This document shows positions 25,800 through 34,108 of a stretch of 64,000 bases of DNA, in pieces. Numbering within the stretch: position 1 is the stretch's first letter; every line of letters begins with the position of its first letter. The position numbers were made by a program, and so were the translations under genes. The notes beneath the pieces were generated by a model. It saw nothing but the letters and a program-made list of their open reading frames with translations. It was not told the origin of the DNA and made no database searches. The stretch comes from Anaerolineae bacterium (GTDB lineage Bacteria; Chloroflexota; Anaerolineae; Aggregatilineales; J027): positions 124,001-188,000 of the forward strand of contig WBUL01000004.1 of assembly GCA_008933735.1 (NCBI GenBank), given 5' to 3'.

Positions 25800-25811
25800 G
25801 CAAAGTCGAAC

Positions 25812-27038
25812 ATGCTGTCCGACATCCCTGTGGTGAAGCAGTTTCAAAATGGAACCTATCGGCTGATCCCGCCGGAAGAAACGTTAGCGCGGGTCAGCCG
25901 ATTCATGCCTATCATGGGTATTACCCGAATCGCCAATATCACACAGCTTGATGTGATTGGGATACCGGTGGTGATGGTCTGCCGCCCCAATTCGCGCTCA
26001 ATTTCTGTGTCGCAGGGTAAAGGGCTGACTTTAGCCGCTGCAAAAGCATCCGGCCTGATGGAATCGATTGAAACTTACCATGCAGAAACAATTACCTTAC
26101 CCCTTAAACTGACCAGCTACGAAGGGCTGCGTTATACCCATGAGGTGGTTGATGTTTACGATTTACCCTTCATCAAAAACAGTGCCTTTCATCCCGAACG
26201 GCGGCTGCTGTGGATCGAGGGGCATGATCTGATTCAACAAGACTCGCTCTGGGTTCCGTATGAAATGGTTCATACCGATTACACACTGCCCGGCACCGAC
26301 GGGAGCGGCTGTTTTTCAACAACCACCAACGGCCTTGCATCAGGAAATCATGTGATGGAAGCTGTTGTTCATGGCATCAACGAAGTGATCGAGCGCGATT
26401 CACTGGCACTCTGGGAACTGCTGCCCGATGAGCAAAAGCAAAGAACACGGTTGAACCTGGATACCGTCGATGATCCGGCCTGCCGCTATGTATTAAATCA
26501 ATACGCGCTGGCAAACGTGGAGGTGGTGGTCTGGAATGCCATCTCGGATGTTGGGCTGCCTGCTTTTCTGTGCGCGATTGCCGAACGTACCGATCATCCG
26601 CTGCGCCGGATGGTGATTGCCTCCGGGGCGGGCTGCCATGTGTCGCGCCATATTGCGCTCCTCCGTGCGCTGACTGAAGCCGCCCAGAGTCGTTTGACGG
26701 TGATTTCCGGTTCACGCGATGATATTTTCCACGATGATTACCAGCGCTACCACAGCCCACAAACTTATCAACGTTTCTATGAATCGCTCACCAGTCCACT
26801 GCCGATGCAGGATTTTCAAACGATTCCGACCTGGGAGCATCCAACCTTCAATCAGGATCTGGCGGTACAGCTTAAACGCCTTCGGTCAGCAGGCATCAAC
26901 CGTGTTATTGTCGTAAACCTGACCAAACCGGAACTGGGTATCCCGGTCGTTCGGGTTGTGATTCCGAGGCTGGAAGGGGTGCATTCGATCCCGCAGTATC
27001 AACCAGGAAAACGCGCTCAGGAAAGGATGATCCAGTAA
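25812..27038 (+). CDS. YcaO-domain ATP-dependent peptide backbone-modifying enzyme
   Basis: YcaO enzymes activate peptide amide oxygens with ATP to form azolines, thioamides or amidines. The 408-residue protein shows the family ATP/Mg signature: SVSQGKGLTLAAAKASGLME and SIETYHAE (S80, E84, E87) and TTNGLASGN (171-179). HGINEVIERDSLALWE contains E191, E194, R195 and D196. A C-terminal Pro-rich tail is not clear (it ends QYQPGKRAQERMIQ). There is no fused E1-like domain or recognisable RRE leader-binding domain. The stop overlaps the tfuA-like ATG (TAATG), so the two are translated together. With a TfuA partner, thioamidation is the favoured activity; azoline formation on Ser cannot be excluded. 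Confidence 0.88.
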   Translation: MLSDIPVVKQFQNGTYRLIPPEETLARVSRFMPIMGITRIANITQLDVIGIPVVMVCRPNSRSISVSQGKGLTLAAAKASGLMESIETYHAETITLPLKLTSYEGLRYTHEVVDVYDLPFIKNSAFHPERRLLWIEGHDLIQQDSLWVPYEMVHTDYTLPGTDGSGCFSTTTNGLASGNHVMEAVVHGINEVIERDSLALWELLPDEQKQRTRLNLDTVDDPACRYVLNQYALANVEVVVWNAISDVGLPAFLCAIAERTDHPLRRMVIASGAGCHVSRHIALLRALTEAAQSRLTVISGSRDDIFHDDYQRYHSPQTYQRFYESLTSPLPMQDFQTIPTWEHPTFNQDLAVQLKRLRSAGINRVIVVNLTKPELGIPVVRVVIPRLEGVHSIPQYQPGKRAQERMIQ

Positions 27039-27799
27039 TGTTTGTTTTTCTTGGCCCATCGTTTCCGATTCACGAGGCCAAAACGATTCTGCCAGAGGCT
27101 GTCTATCTGCCACCTGCTGCCCAGGGGGATATTTTGAAAGCTGCGCTGCACCGCCCATCATTCATCGGCATCATTGATGGTTATTTTGAGCATGTGCCGT
27201 CGGTGTGGCACAAGGAAATCCTATGGGCAATGAAACAGGGTATTCATGTCTTTGGTGCATCCAGCATGGGGGCCCTGAGAGCAGCGGAACTGACGGTTTT
27301 TGGCATGGTTGGTGTGGGTGAAATTTTTGAAGCGTACTGTTCCGGACAAATTGAAGATGACGATGAAGTTGCGGTTGCTCATGCTCCCGCAGAAGAAGGT
27401 TTCATCGCGCTGTCTACGGCGATGGTGGATATTCGTGCCACACTGAATAAGGCCCAGGAACAGGGAATTATTTCCCCCGCGATCCGTGCTGAACTGGAAA
27501 GAATCGCCAAAAATCTCTTTTACCCCGAACGCACCTATCCGGCTATTTTAAAGCTCGCGGCATCACAGCCTGGCCTGGAAGCGCTCAAAAACTGGCTGCC
27601 ACAAAATCAGGTGCACCAAAAACGAGCTGATGCGGTGCTGCTCCTGCAAACGCTGAAGGAAAAATTTACCCAACTGAATACCCCCAAACGGGTACTGTAT
27701 ACTTTCCAGCATACCCAGATCTGGGAACGGGCAGCGCGTGAGGTCAGGCAGGAAAATCAGATTTTGCCAGAGGCCTTCGCTCGCCCCAGTACCCGTTGA
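27038..27799 (+). CDS. TfuA-like protein, YcaO partner
   Basis: The 253-residue protein matches the TfuA core family. It opens MFVFLGPSFPIHEA, has YLPPAAQGDILKA and IIDGYFEHVPSVWHKEILWA, and carries the hallmark GASSMGALRAAEL at residues 73-85. IFEAYCSGQIEDDDEVAVAH follows. TfuA proteins work with YcaO in thioamide formation (archaeal McrA, thioviridamide-type peptides) and in trifolitoxin production, probably by delivering sulfide. Mcr is not expected in this type of bacterium, so the adjacent peptide is the likely substrate. The 3' end overlaps the convergent lyase gene by 43 bases. Confidence 0.85.
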   Translation: MFVFLGPSFPIHEAKTILPEAVYLPPAAQGDILKAALHRPSFIGIIDGYFEHVPSVWHKEILWAMKQGIHVFGASSMGALRAAELTVFGMVGVGEIFEAYCSGQIEDDDEVAVAHAPAEEGFIALSTAMVDIRATLNKAQEQGIISPAIRAELERIAKNLFYPERTYPAILKLAASQPGLEALKNWLPQNQVHQKRADAVLLLQTLKEKFTQLNTPKRVLYTFQHTQIWERAAREVRQENQILPEAFARPSTR

Positions 27800-28638
27800 G
27801 CCGCCCGAATCATCGGTGCATCGACCATCCGGCCTTCATAGGCAAAAACACCCGTTCCGCTGGCTTGATGTGCCTCATAAGCGGCAATCAAACGCTGGGC
27901 AGCGGCGATTTCTTCCGGTGCAGGAGTGAAAATATCCACTATGGGTTGAATCTGATTGGGGTGAATCGCCAGTTTGCCTGTATAGCCCATTCGCATGGCA
28001 TCGAGGGTTTCTGTCTTTAGGCCATCTAAATCGGTCAGATTGACAAATGGCGTGTCAATGGCTTCCAGGTCGTAGGCAGCAGCGTGCAGCACGACTGCAC
28101 TACGTGCATAGGCAACCTCTTTTCCTTCACGGGTACGCACTGCGCCAATGTCCCCAGCTAAATCTTCCGCGCCAAAAATCAGCGCCACGAGTGGGCTGCC
28201 CTCATTGGCAATTTCAGGCAAGTTAATAACGCCCCGTGCTGATTCGATAATCGCCAGGATTTTGGTGCCGCCAATTGGATAACCAAGGGTTTGCTCAAAA
28301 TCCATAACCGATTGAATCACGAAGCGCAGGTCATCTTCGGTTTCAACTTTGGGAACCACGTACCCATCCGGACGGGCTTTAATGGTTTCGGCGATATCAT
28401 CCGCTGCCAGACCGCTTTGCACCGCATTAATCCGGATCAGCCGTTCGGTACGGCCAAAATTGAGTGTTAACAGTGCCTGGAACACGTTTTGACGGGCATC
28501 AATTTTGCGGTTCAGCGCCACACCATCTTCCAGATCCATAATGATGGAATCAACGCCCAGTTCCGCACCTTTGCTGATTTTATGGAGGTCATCTCCCGGC
28601 ATAAACAGCAGGGCGCGTCGAACTCGTTCTTCACTCAT
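27757..28638 (-). CDS. HpcH/HpaI aldolase family CoA-ester lyase (CitE-like)
   Basis: The 293-residue TIM-barrel enzyme belongs to the CitE/malyl-CoA lyase group: RRALLFMPGDDLHKISKG, DSIIMDLEDGVALNRK (metal-site Glu/Asp), VVPKVETEDDL, IIESARGVINLPEI and LIFGAEDLAGDIGAVRT. GKLAIHPNQIQPIVDIF follows. These bind Mg and the CoA thioester. Candidate reactions are citramalyl-CoA, beta-methylmalyl-CoA or malyl-CoA cleavage. The MaoC-type hydratase two bases upstream makes a citramalyl-CoA type pathway plausible, as in itaconate breakdown (Ich + Ccl), but no CoA-transferase is present here, so the substrate stays open. Confidence 0.82.
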   Translation of the reverse strand: MSEERVRRALLFMPGDDLHKISKGAELGVDSIIMDLEDGVALNRKIDARQNVFQALLTLNFGRTERLIRINAVQSGLAADDIAETIKARPDGYVVPKVETEDDLRFVIQSVMDFEQTLGYPIGGTKILAIIESARGVINLPEIANEGSPLVALIFGAEDLAGDIGAVRTREGKEVAYARSAVVLHAAAYDLEAIDTPFVNLTDLDGLKTETLDAMRMGYTGKLAIHPNQIQPIVDIFTPAPEEIAAAQRLIAAYEAHQASGTGVFAYEGRMVDAPMIRAAQRVLGRAKASGKI

Positions 28639-28640
28639 GG

Positions 28641-29102
28641 TTACTCATCCCCTTTTGGACGCTTCAAGAATAAAACACTGCGTTCAACTTCGCACACCAC
28701 GTCACCATGCTGGTTTTTACCCAGATGGCGCAAAGTAATGATACCCCTATCTGGCTGAGATTGAGATTCACGTTTGCTTAAAACTTCCGTTTCGACGTAA
28801 ATAGTATCTCCATGATAAACCGGCTTGGGATGTCTTACTTTTTCATAACCCAGATTGGCAATGATAGTACCTTCAGTGAGTTCAGAAACCGTCAGGCCAA
28901 TGACCACCCCCAGGGTAAAAATCCCATTTACGATCCGCTGTCCGAACTGAGTTTTGCTTGCAAAATCCTCGTTCAGGTGCAGGGGCTGGGGATTCATGGT
29001 CAGTGTGGAAAATAATACATTATCCATTTCGGTCACTGTGCGCCCTAACGAGTGATGCAGGGTCATTCCGATTTCCAGATCTTCAAAATACTTTCCTGGC
29101 AT
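28641..29102 (-). CDS. MaoC-family hot-dog acyl-CoA hydratase
   Basis: ATG 29102 gives 153 residues beginning PGKYFEDLEIGMTLHHSLGR, the usual MaoC start, with AAGGGGCGG upstream; the frame to 29156 would overlap asnB. The hydratase signature is seen as STLTMNPQPLHLNEDFASKT, with TMNPQPLH in the place of the Asp/His dyad region (D replaced by N/Q-rich sequence). GIFTLGVVIGLTV, YEKVRHPKPVYHGDTIYVE and TLRHLGKNQHGDVV are also typical. It pairs with the CitE-like lyase two bases downstream; together they would hydrate an enoyl-CoA and cleave the product. The altered dyad resembles mesaconyl-CoA-hydratase-type members, but this is inference. Confidence 0.78.
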   Translation of the reverse strand: MPGKYFEDLEIGMTLHHSLGRTVTEMDNVLFSTLTMNPQPLHLNEDFASKTQFGQRIVNGIFTLGVVIGLTVSELTEGTIIANLGYEKVRHPKPVYHGDTIYVETEVLSKRESQSQPDRGIITLRHLGKNQHGDVVCEVERSVLFLKRPKGDE

Positions 29103-29124
29103 TTTCCGCCCCTTTAGTGTTTCA

Positions 29125-30987
29125 TTAGTCGATATATTTTTGATGCCACAGCTCAAACACGATTAAGGCCCACAGCAGCAGCGAATGATCCCGTTTGCTG
29201 TTCAGATGGGCCTGCAAAATCCTGGCAACGGCATCCGGTTTGAAGTAGCCGCGCTGCTGAATACGCGCAGGGGAAAGGTTATCCTCAACCCAACCGCGTA
29301 ATTCCTGCTGAAACCACAGGGAAATCGGTAAATTGAGACCGAGTTTTGGCGCGTGCAAAATTTCTGGCGGTAAAAATGGCGACATCGCTTCCCGAAACAA
29401 ACTTTTGGTCACGCCATTCTGGATTTTCCAGGCAAGGGGGATGTTCCCTGCGACTTCAACGACGCACTGATCAACCAGCGGGACACGCACTTCCAGCGAT
29501 TTTGCCATGCTCATCCGGTCATTGTAGACAAGCTGGTTGAACGGCAGATAACTGTACAGTTCGGCAGCCATGATGGTCTCAAGGGGAGAATATGCCGTTT
29601 TCTGAAGCAGACGATCCCGCACAAAATCCCAGCTATCCCCGTGCCTTAATTTTGAGGTATAGAGCGCTTGCTTTTCATGTGGTTTCAGTGCGGAGACGAT
29701 ATGCAGGTAGGCGTCATCAAAATCCTGTGCTCCCCCTTCCAGAAATCGTCGGACGCGCTGCCGGCTCAACCGCCCATCCACCTCATCTCGAATCACTGCC
29801 GCCGCTGTATTTGCCATCAGTTTACGTGACCACTGCGGCAGACGGGCATAGTGTTGGTAGCGCATCATGCCTTTGTAACGCACGTAACCACCAAACATCT
29901 CATCGCCGCCCGTTCCTGCCAGTGCAACTTTTACAAACTGGCGCGTTTCACCGGATAAGATATACAGCAGCAGGGCGGTTGGGTTGGCGAAAGGCTGGTC
30001 AAAAAATGGAATTATTTCCGGCAGTAAGGTAATCACATCGGGTGTAGCGCGAAATTCGTGATGATTGGTTTTGAAAAAACGGGCAATCTTGCGAGCCTCG
30101 TCCAATTCGTCCCAGCGATGCTCTTTATCGCCAAAGCCAATCGAAAAAGTTTCGACCTGAGCCTGAAGGCGGCTCATCATGGCGACCACACTCGCCGAGT
30201 CAATTCCGCCGCTCAAAAATGCCCCCAGGGGCACATCCGCCACCAGCATTTTTTGCACGCTGTCCGCTACCACATCCCGAATTGCCTCCAGAGCGGCTTC
30301 TTTGGTTGCGTAGGGATTTTGCATCGGCACAAAAGACCAGTAGGTTTTGATTTGCAGATCATTTTTGGCGATCAGCAAATGCCCCGCCGGAAGCGCCTTT
30401 ACAGACTGAAAAATAGTGCGCGGCTCAGGGACGTACAATGCCGTTAAATACTGGTCAAGCGCGGTCAGGTCAATGATGCGGTCAATGTGAATCAGGAGTG
30501 ATTTAATTTCCGAGGCAAACAGGAGCGTATCATTCATCAGTGCATAATACAGCGGCTTGATGCCAAAATGGTCGCGGGCAAGGATGACCTGTTGTTTCTT
30601 CGCATCCCAGATGGCAAAGGCGAACATACCGCGCAGATGCTCAGGCAGCGCTTCGCCCCATTGCTCATAGCCATGCACGAGAACCTCGGTGTCGCTGCGG
30701 GTTTTGAAAACATGTCCCTGGGAAATCAACTGCTCGCGCAGTTCGCGGTAGTTATAAATTTCGCCGTTAAACACCACTTGCAGCGTCTCGGATTCATCGG
30801 TCATGGGCTGCTGGCCCGTCTCCAGGTCAATGATGCTCAAGCGTCGCATTGCCAATCCAACCCGCGCATTTTCAAAAAAACCTTCTTCATCTGGCCCACG
30901 ATGGTACAGCCGTTGATTCATCTGCTGTAAATCAACCTGGGTTGCTGGCTGAGGCGAAAGATGAAAATAACCTGTGATACCGCACAT
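29125..30987 (-). CDS. asnB: Glutamine-hydrolysing asparagine synthase-like amidotransferase, paralogue 1
   Basis: The start at 30987 places Cys directly after Met (MCGITGYFHL), as needed for the Ntn glutaminase; a TTG six bases upstream is not used. The 620-residue protein has FNGEIYNYRELREQL, HYALMNDTLLFASEIKS-type glutaminase-end sequence, and the PP-loop FLSGGIDSASVVAMM of the synthetase domain (about residue 255). SLEVRVPLVD and APKLGLNLPISLW follow. Chemically it makes an amide from a carboxylate using glutamine and ATP. Two paralogues lie nearby among glycosyltransferases, so amidation of sugar acids or another surface substrate is as likely as free asparagine synthesis. Confidence 0.85.
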   Translation of the reverse strand: MCGITGYFHLSPQPATQVDLQQMNQRLYHRGPDEEGFFENARVGLAMRRLSIIDLETGQQPMTDESETLQVVFNGEIYNYRELREQLISQGHVFKTRSDTEVLVHGYEQWGEALPEHLRGMFAFAIWDAKKQQVILARDHFGIKPLYYALMNDTLLFASEIKSLLIHIDRIIDLTALDQYLTALYVPEPRTIFQSVKALPAGHLLIAKNDLQIKTYWSFVPMQNPYATKEAALEAIRDVVADSVQKMLVADVPLGAFLSGGIDSASVVAMMSRLQAQVETFSIGFGDKEHRWDELDEARKIARFFKTNHHEFRATPDVITLLPEIIPFFDQPFANPTALLLYILSGETRQFVKVALAGTGGDEMFGGYVRYKGMMRYQHYARLPQWSRKLMANTAAAVIRDEVDGRLSRQRVRRFLEGGAQDFDDAYLHIVSALKPHEKQALYTSKLRHGDSWDFVRDRLLQKTAYSPLETIMAAELYSYLPFNQLVYNDRMSMAKSLEVRVPLVDQCVVEVAGNIPLAWKIQNGVTKSLFREAMSPFLPPEILHAPKLGLNLPISLWFQQELRGWVEDNLSPARIQQRGYFKPDAVARILQAHLNSKRDHSLLLWALIVFELWHQKYID

Positions 30988-30989
30988 GG

Positions 30990-32198
30990 TCAATCCTCCA
31001 ACAACTGCTGATAGAGCGCCAACCGCTGGCGAGTGGTTTGTTCAACGCTGAATCGTTCATGAATTTGGGCGACACTATTCTGACCCATGAAGTCTCTCAG
31101 TGCCTGGTCTTGCAGAAGCCTGAGAACAGCATTTTTAATGGCTTCGACATCTCCTCGTGGCACAATGTATCCTGTGACTTCATTTTCGATCAGGGTTTCA
31201 ATGCCCAGTGTCGGCGTTGTCACCACTGGCAGCCCCAGGCCCATCGCTTCCTTCAGCACATTGGGCAGGTTTTCATACGCGGCTTCAGTCGCCAGCACGA
31301 ATACTTCAGCCGCCGCCATCTGCTCAAAAGCCGCTTTTTGAGAAAGATGACCCGCCAGGACAACGGAGTCATGCAGGCCAAGACGATGAATTTGTGCTTC
31401 AAGGGCTGCCTGATAGGGCCCCTCGCCCAGAATCAGCAGACGGCTGTGGGGAGAAACTGCATGAATTCTCTTAAAAGCCTCTATCACGACCTGATGTCCT
31501 TTTTCAGGAACCAATCGCCCTGAGGAAACGATAAGCCCCCGGATTTTTTCGACGGTTCGCAGCCTGTCCGTTTTCTCCGTTTCTATCCCTCGCATCACGG
31601 GTATAACGCGGGCAGCCAGTTGGGGCCACTCATTTTTGATAAGCTCCGCAGATGCAGGATTCTGGGTCAAAATGTAAGCTGCATGGTTCGCTGCCAGTGC
31701 CGTCATGGGATGCCGGATGAGGCGATCATAGGCTCCCAGCGCCAGTGTAATATGAACATCGGGCAGCAGCTTTTTGAGGAGAACCAGAGTGACCGCAGGG
31801 TAATGTCCCCAGGCCGCATGAACAATATCTATCTTCGAGGATTCTACCCGACGTGCAATGCTGAATGATTTTGGGAGCACAGCCATTGAAAGCAGCCATA
31901 TTTTCGGTTTTTTCCAGCACAATTGCGTCAATAACCAGAGCATGTGCCAGAAAACAACGGGGTTGGCTCGCAGCCAGTAACCCACGTCCTTCCAGAGCCG
32001 CACAGAAAAAAAATACGGGAAAAAATGGATCGGGAGCTCGGACACATTTTCTTCCCAAACCATTTCCTGATGACGTGGATGAGGCTTCCGCAAACAGAAA
32101 ATCTGCATTTCTGCAACTTTTGCCAGGTGACGCACCTCTACCACCAGAAAAGTTTCACTGGGCACGGGCATTTGCATGGTCAGATAAGCCAACCGCAT
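30990..32198 (-). CDS. GT4 family glycosyltransferase, WcaL/colanic-acid type
   Basis: The 402-residue GT-B protein starts RLAYLTMQMPVPSETFLVVEV, the SETF motif of colanic-acid/exopolysaccharide transferases. The donor half has LIVSSGRLVPEKGHQVVIEAF and LLILGEGPYQAALE, and the EX7E motif is intact in ENLPNVLKEAMGLGLPVV. It overlaps the asnB2 stop (TGATG) and ends two bases before asnB1, placing it inside one tightly packed operon. A retaining sugar transfer in exopolysaccharide assembly is inferred; donor and acceptor unknown. Confidence 0.85.
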   Translation of the reverse strand: MRLAYLTMQMPVPSETFLVVEVRHLAKVAEMQIFCLRKPHPRHQEMVWEENVSELPIHFFPYFFSVRLWKDVGYWLRANPVVFWHMLWLLTQLCWKKPKIWLLSMAVLPKSFSIARRVESSKIDIVHAAWGHYPAVTLVLLKKLLPDVHITLALGAYDRLIRHPMTALAANHAAYILTQNPASAELIKNEWPQLAARVIPVMRGIETEKTDRLRTVEKIRGLIVSSGRLVPEKGHQVVIEAFKRIHAVSPHSRLLILGEGPYQAALEAQIHRLGLHDSVVLAGHLSQKAAFEQMAAAEVFVLATEAAYENLPNVLKEAMGLGLPVVTTPTLGIETLIENEVTGYIVPRGDVEAIKNAVLRLLQDQALRDFMGQNSVAQIHERFSVEQTTRQRLALYQQLLED

Positions 32199-34105
32199 CA
32201 GTTTTCCAGTGCTAAATGCAGCGCCAACAGCATTATCATCCGGCGATATAACCCGTCTGAGGCGATACCAGGGTAGGGGCGATCCTCACAAAAGGCTTTC
32301 ACAAGTGGGCTGTATGCCTCCGGGTTCAGATACTCAGCGATTGGAGATGTCCCCAGCAGAACTTCGCGGAGATTTCGCTTAAAATCTGCTGTCACCCATG
32401 ATCCAACGGGTACGGCAAAGCCCATTTTAGGTTTCCTGGCAACCTCAGGTGGCAAACGGCGTTTTGCCAGGGTGCGTAACACAACTTTTCCTGCTCGTCG
32501 CGTTGCCTTGAAAGCGTGCGGCAGGTTTAATCCAAAGGTAAATAAGTCTTCATCCAGCATAGGCACACGCACTTCAAGACTCTGGCGCATACTGCCGATG
32601 TCTACCTTAAAAAGAAAATCATCCACCATTTCCAGGCGCGTGTTTACTTCAGCCACGTGTCTGGAAAGCCGGTCTAAAAATGTGCCTTCCTGAGGGGTTA
32701 ACCATTGGGGTTCGAACAGACGGCGGATCGGCAGTACGTCGTGGGCATGATTCCACAGGTGATGATGTTCATGGACATGAAGGGCAGTAAACAGATTTTG
32801 CACAATGAAAGTGCTGTCTTTGCTTTCTGACATATCACGCACCCGCTTCGGGAACTGGTCAGGCAGCAGCTTAAATTTTGCTCCCACGCTCAGTCCTGCT
32901 GCCGCCCCATTCCAGATGCCACGCCAGAGAGGAAATGGCAGCCGCTGTAATGGTGCCATTGAATAAAGGCGCCAGAAACGGCTGTATCCGCCGAAACCCT
33001 CATCACCCCCATCGCCTGACAGAGCGACCGTCACGTGCTGCCGTATCAGGTGGCTCACGGCGTCTACCGCGAACAAAGAGGTGTCTGCGAAAGGCTGCCC
33101 AGCGTGACGCAGCAGCGCGGTAATATGCTCCCAATTTCCCTGAGAATGCTGCATATCCAGCGTGTGATGGCGGCTGCCAATCTGGGTGGCAACGGCAACC
33201 GCTGCCCAGGTTTCATCATAGGCTGCTTCTGAAAAACGCACATTAAAGGTATTCAAGTCGGATGAGCTGGCCTGTTGAGCAGCCGCACTCACCAGGGACG
33301 AGTCAATCCCACCGCTTAATAATGCTCCCAGAGGAACATCACTTTCAAGCTGGCTGGCAACCGCCTGTTGCAGCAGTACATCCGCCCGTTCGGTAGCCTG
33401 TTCAAGGGTTAAATTTGGGTCAGAGGTAAGCTGCCAGCGATGAAATTTTTCAATCCGGCAACGGATTTGCCCCGCTTCCACCTGCCCAGTGATCAGCTCT
33501 CCCGGTTGCAAGGCACAGATACCTCGATAAAAAGTCTGGGGTGCAGGAATATAAAACAGCGCCGAAAAATCGAAAATTGCCTGCGTATTGGGATGTTTGT
33601 CAATTTCTGGCAGGAGCAAAAGAGGGCGGATTTCGCTGGCAAAGGCCAATCGCTGCGCTGTCTCAGCATAAAAAAGGGGCTTGATCCCGAAGCGATCTCT
33701 GGCGAGGAGAAAAGTCTGCTGGCGTGTGTCGTAAATTGCGATGGTAAACATCCCACGCAGCTTAGGAAGAAAGGCAGCCCCTTCCTCCTCATATAAATGT
33801 GGCAGAATCTCGGTATCCGATGTCCCCCGGAAACGGTGTCCTCGTGTTTTAAGCAGGTGTCGTAGCTGGGCGTGGTTATAAATCTCACCATTAAAAATGA
33901 CCCAGACTGTACCGTCTTCATTGCACATTGGCTGTGCGCCTGTTGAGGACAGGTCAATGATACTCAGCCGCGTGTGGATGAAGGTCGCACCGGGCCAGGA
34001 TTGAATCCCCCTCGCATCCGGGCCACGATGATTCAACGAACTGGCGATGCTTTCCGCCAGCCCATCATTTTGACTGCTCCCAAACCAGCCTGCTATTCCA
34101 CACAT
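32198..34105 (-). CDS. asnB: Asparagine synthase-like amidotransferase, paralogue 2
   Basis: The 635-residue protein has the N-terminal nucleophile MCGIAGWFGSS, then FNGEIYNHAQLRHLL and GIKPLFYAETAQRLAFASE. The synthetase domain has LLSGGIDSSLVSAAAQ (PP-loop), ALSGDGGDEGFGGYSRFWR and VRVPMLDEDLFTFGL. C-terminal RKPKMGFAVPVGSW is typical of exopolysaccharide-linked AsnB enzymes. It differs clearly from the other two copies, so the three are old paralogues rather than a recent duplication. It lies three bases after the GT4 gene at 34109 and overlaps the next GT4. Probable role: amidating a glycan precursor. Confidence 0.85.
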   Translation of the reverse strand: MCGIAGWFGSSQNDGLAESIASSLNHRGPDARGIQSWPGATFIHTRLSIIDLSSTGAQPMCNEDGTVWVIFNGEIYNHAQLRHLLKTRGHRFRGTSDTEILPHLYEEEGAAFLPKLRGMFTIAIYDTRQQTFLLARDRFGIKPLFYAETAQRLAFASEIRPLLLLPEIDKHPNTQAIFDFSALFYIPAPQTFYRGICALQPGELITGQVEAGQIRCRIEKFHRWQLTSDPNLTLEQATERADVLLQQAVASQLESDVPLGALLSGGIDSSLVSAAAQQASSSDLNTFNVRFSEAAYDETWAAVAVATQIGSRHHTLDMQHSQGNWEHITALLRHAGQPFADTSLFAVDAVSHLIRQHVTVALSGDGGDEGFGGYSRFWRLYSMAPLQRLPFPLWRGIWNGAAAGLSVGAKFKLLPDQFPKRVRDMSESKDSTFIVQNLFTALHVHEHHHLWNHAHDVLPIRRLFEPQWLTPQEGTFLDRLSRHVAEVNTRLEMVDDFLFKVDIGSMRQSLEVRVPMLDEDLFTFGLNLPHAFKATRRAGKVVLRTLAKRRLPPEVARKPKMGFAVPVGSWVTADFKRNLREVLLGTSPIAEYLNPEAYSPLVKAFCEDRPYPGIASDGLYRRMIMLLALHLALEN

Positions 34106-34108
34106 CGG

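Noticed and set aside
25537-25803. Minus-strand open frames across the precursor peptide, rich in Arg/Thr/Glu-Asp-Ala-Asn repeats
   Set aside because: The repeats are the mirror of the 15-base plus-strand units. The plus strand has a ribosome-binding site and the operon context.
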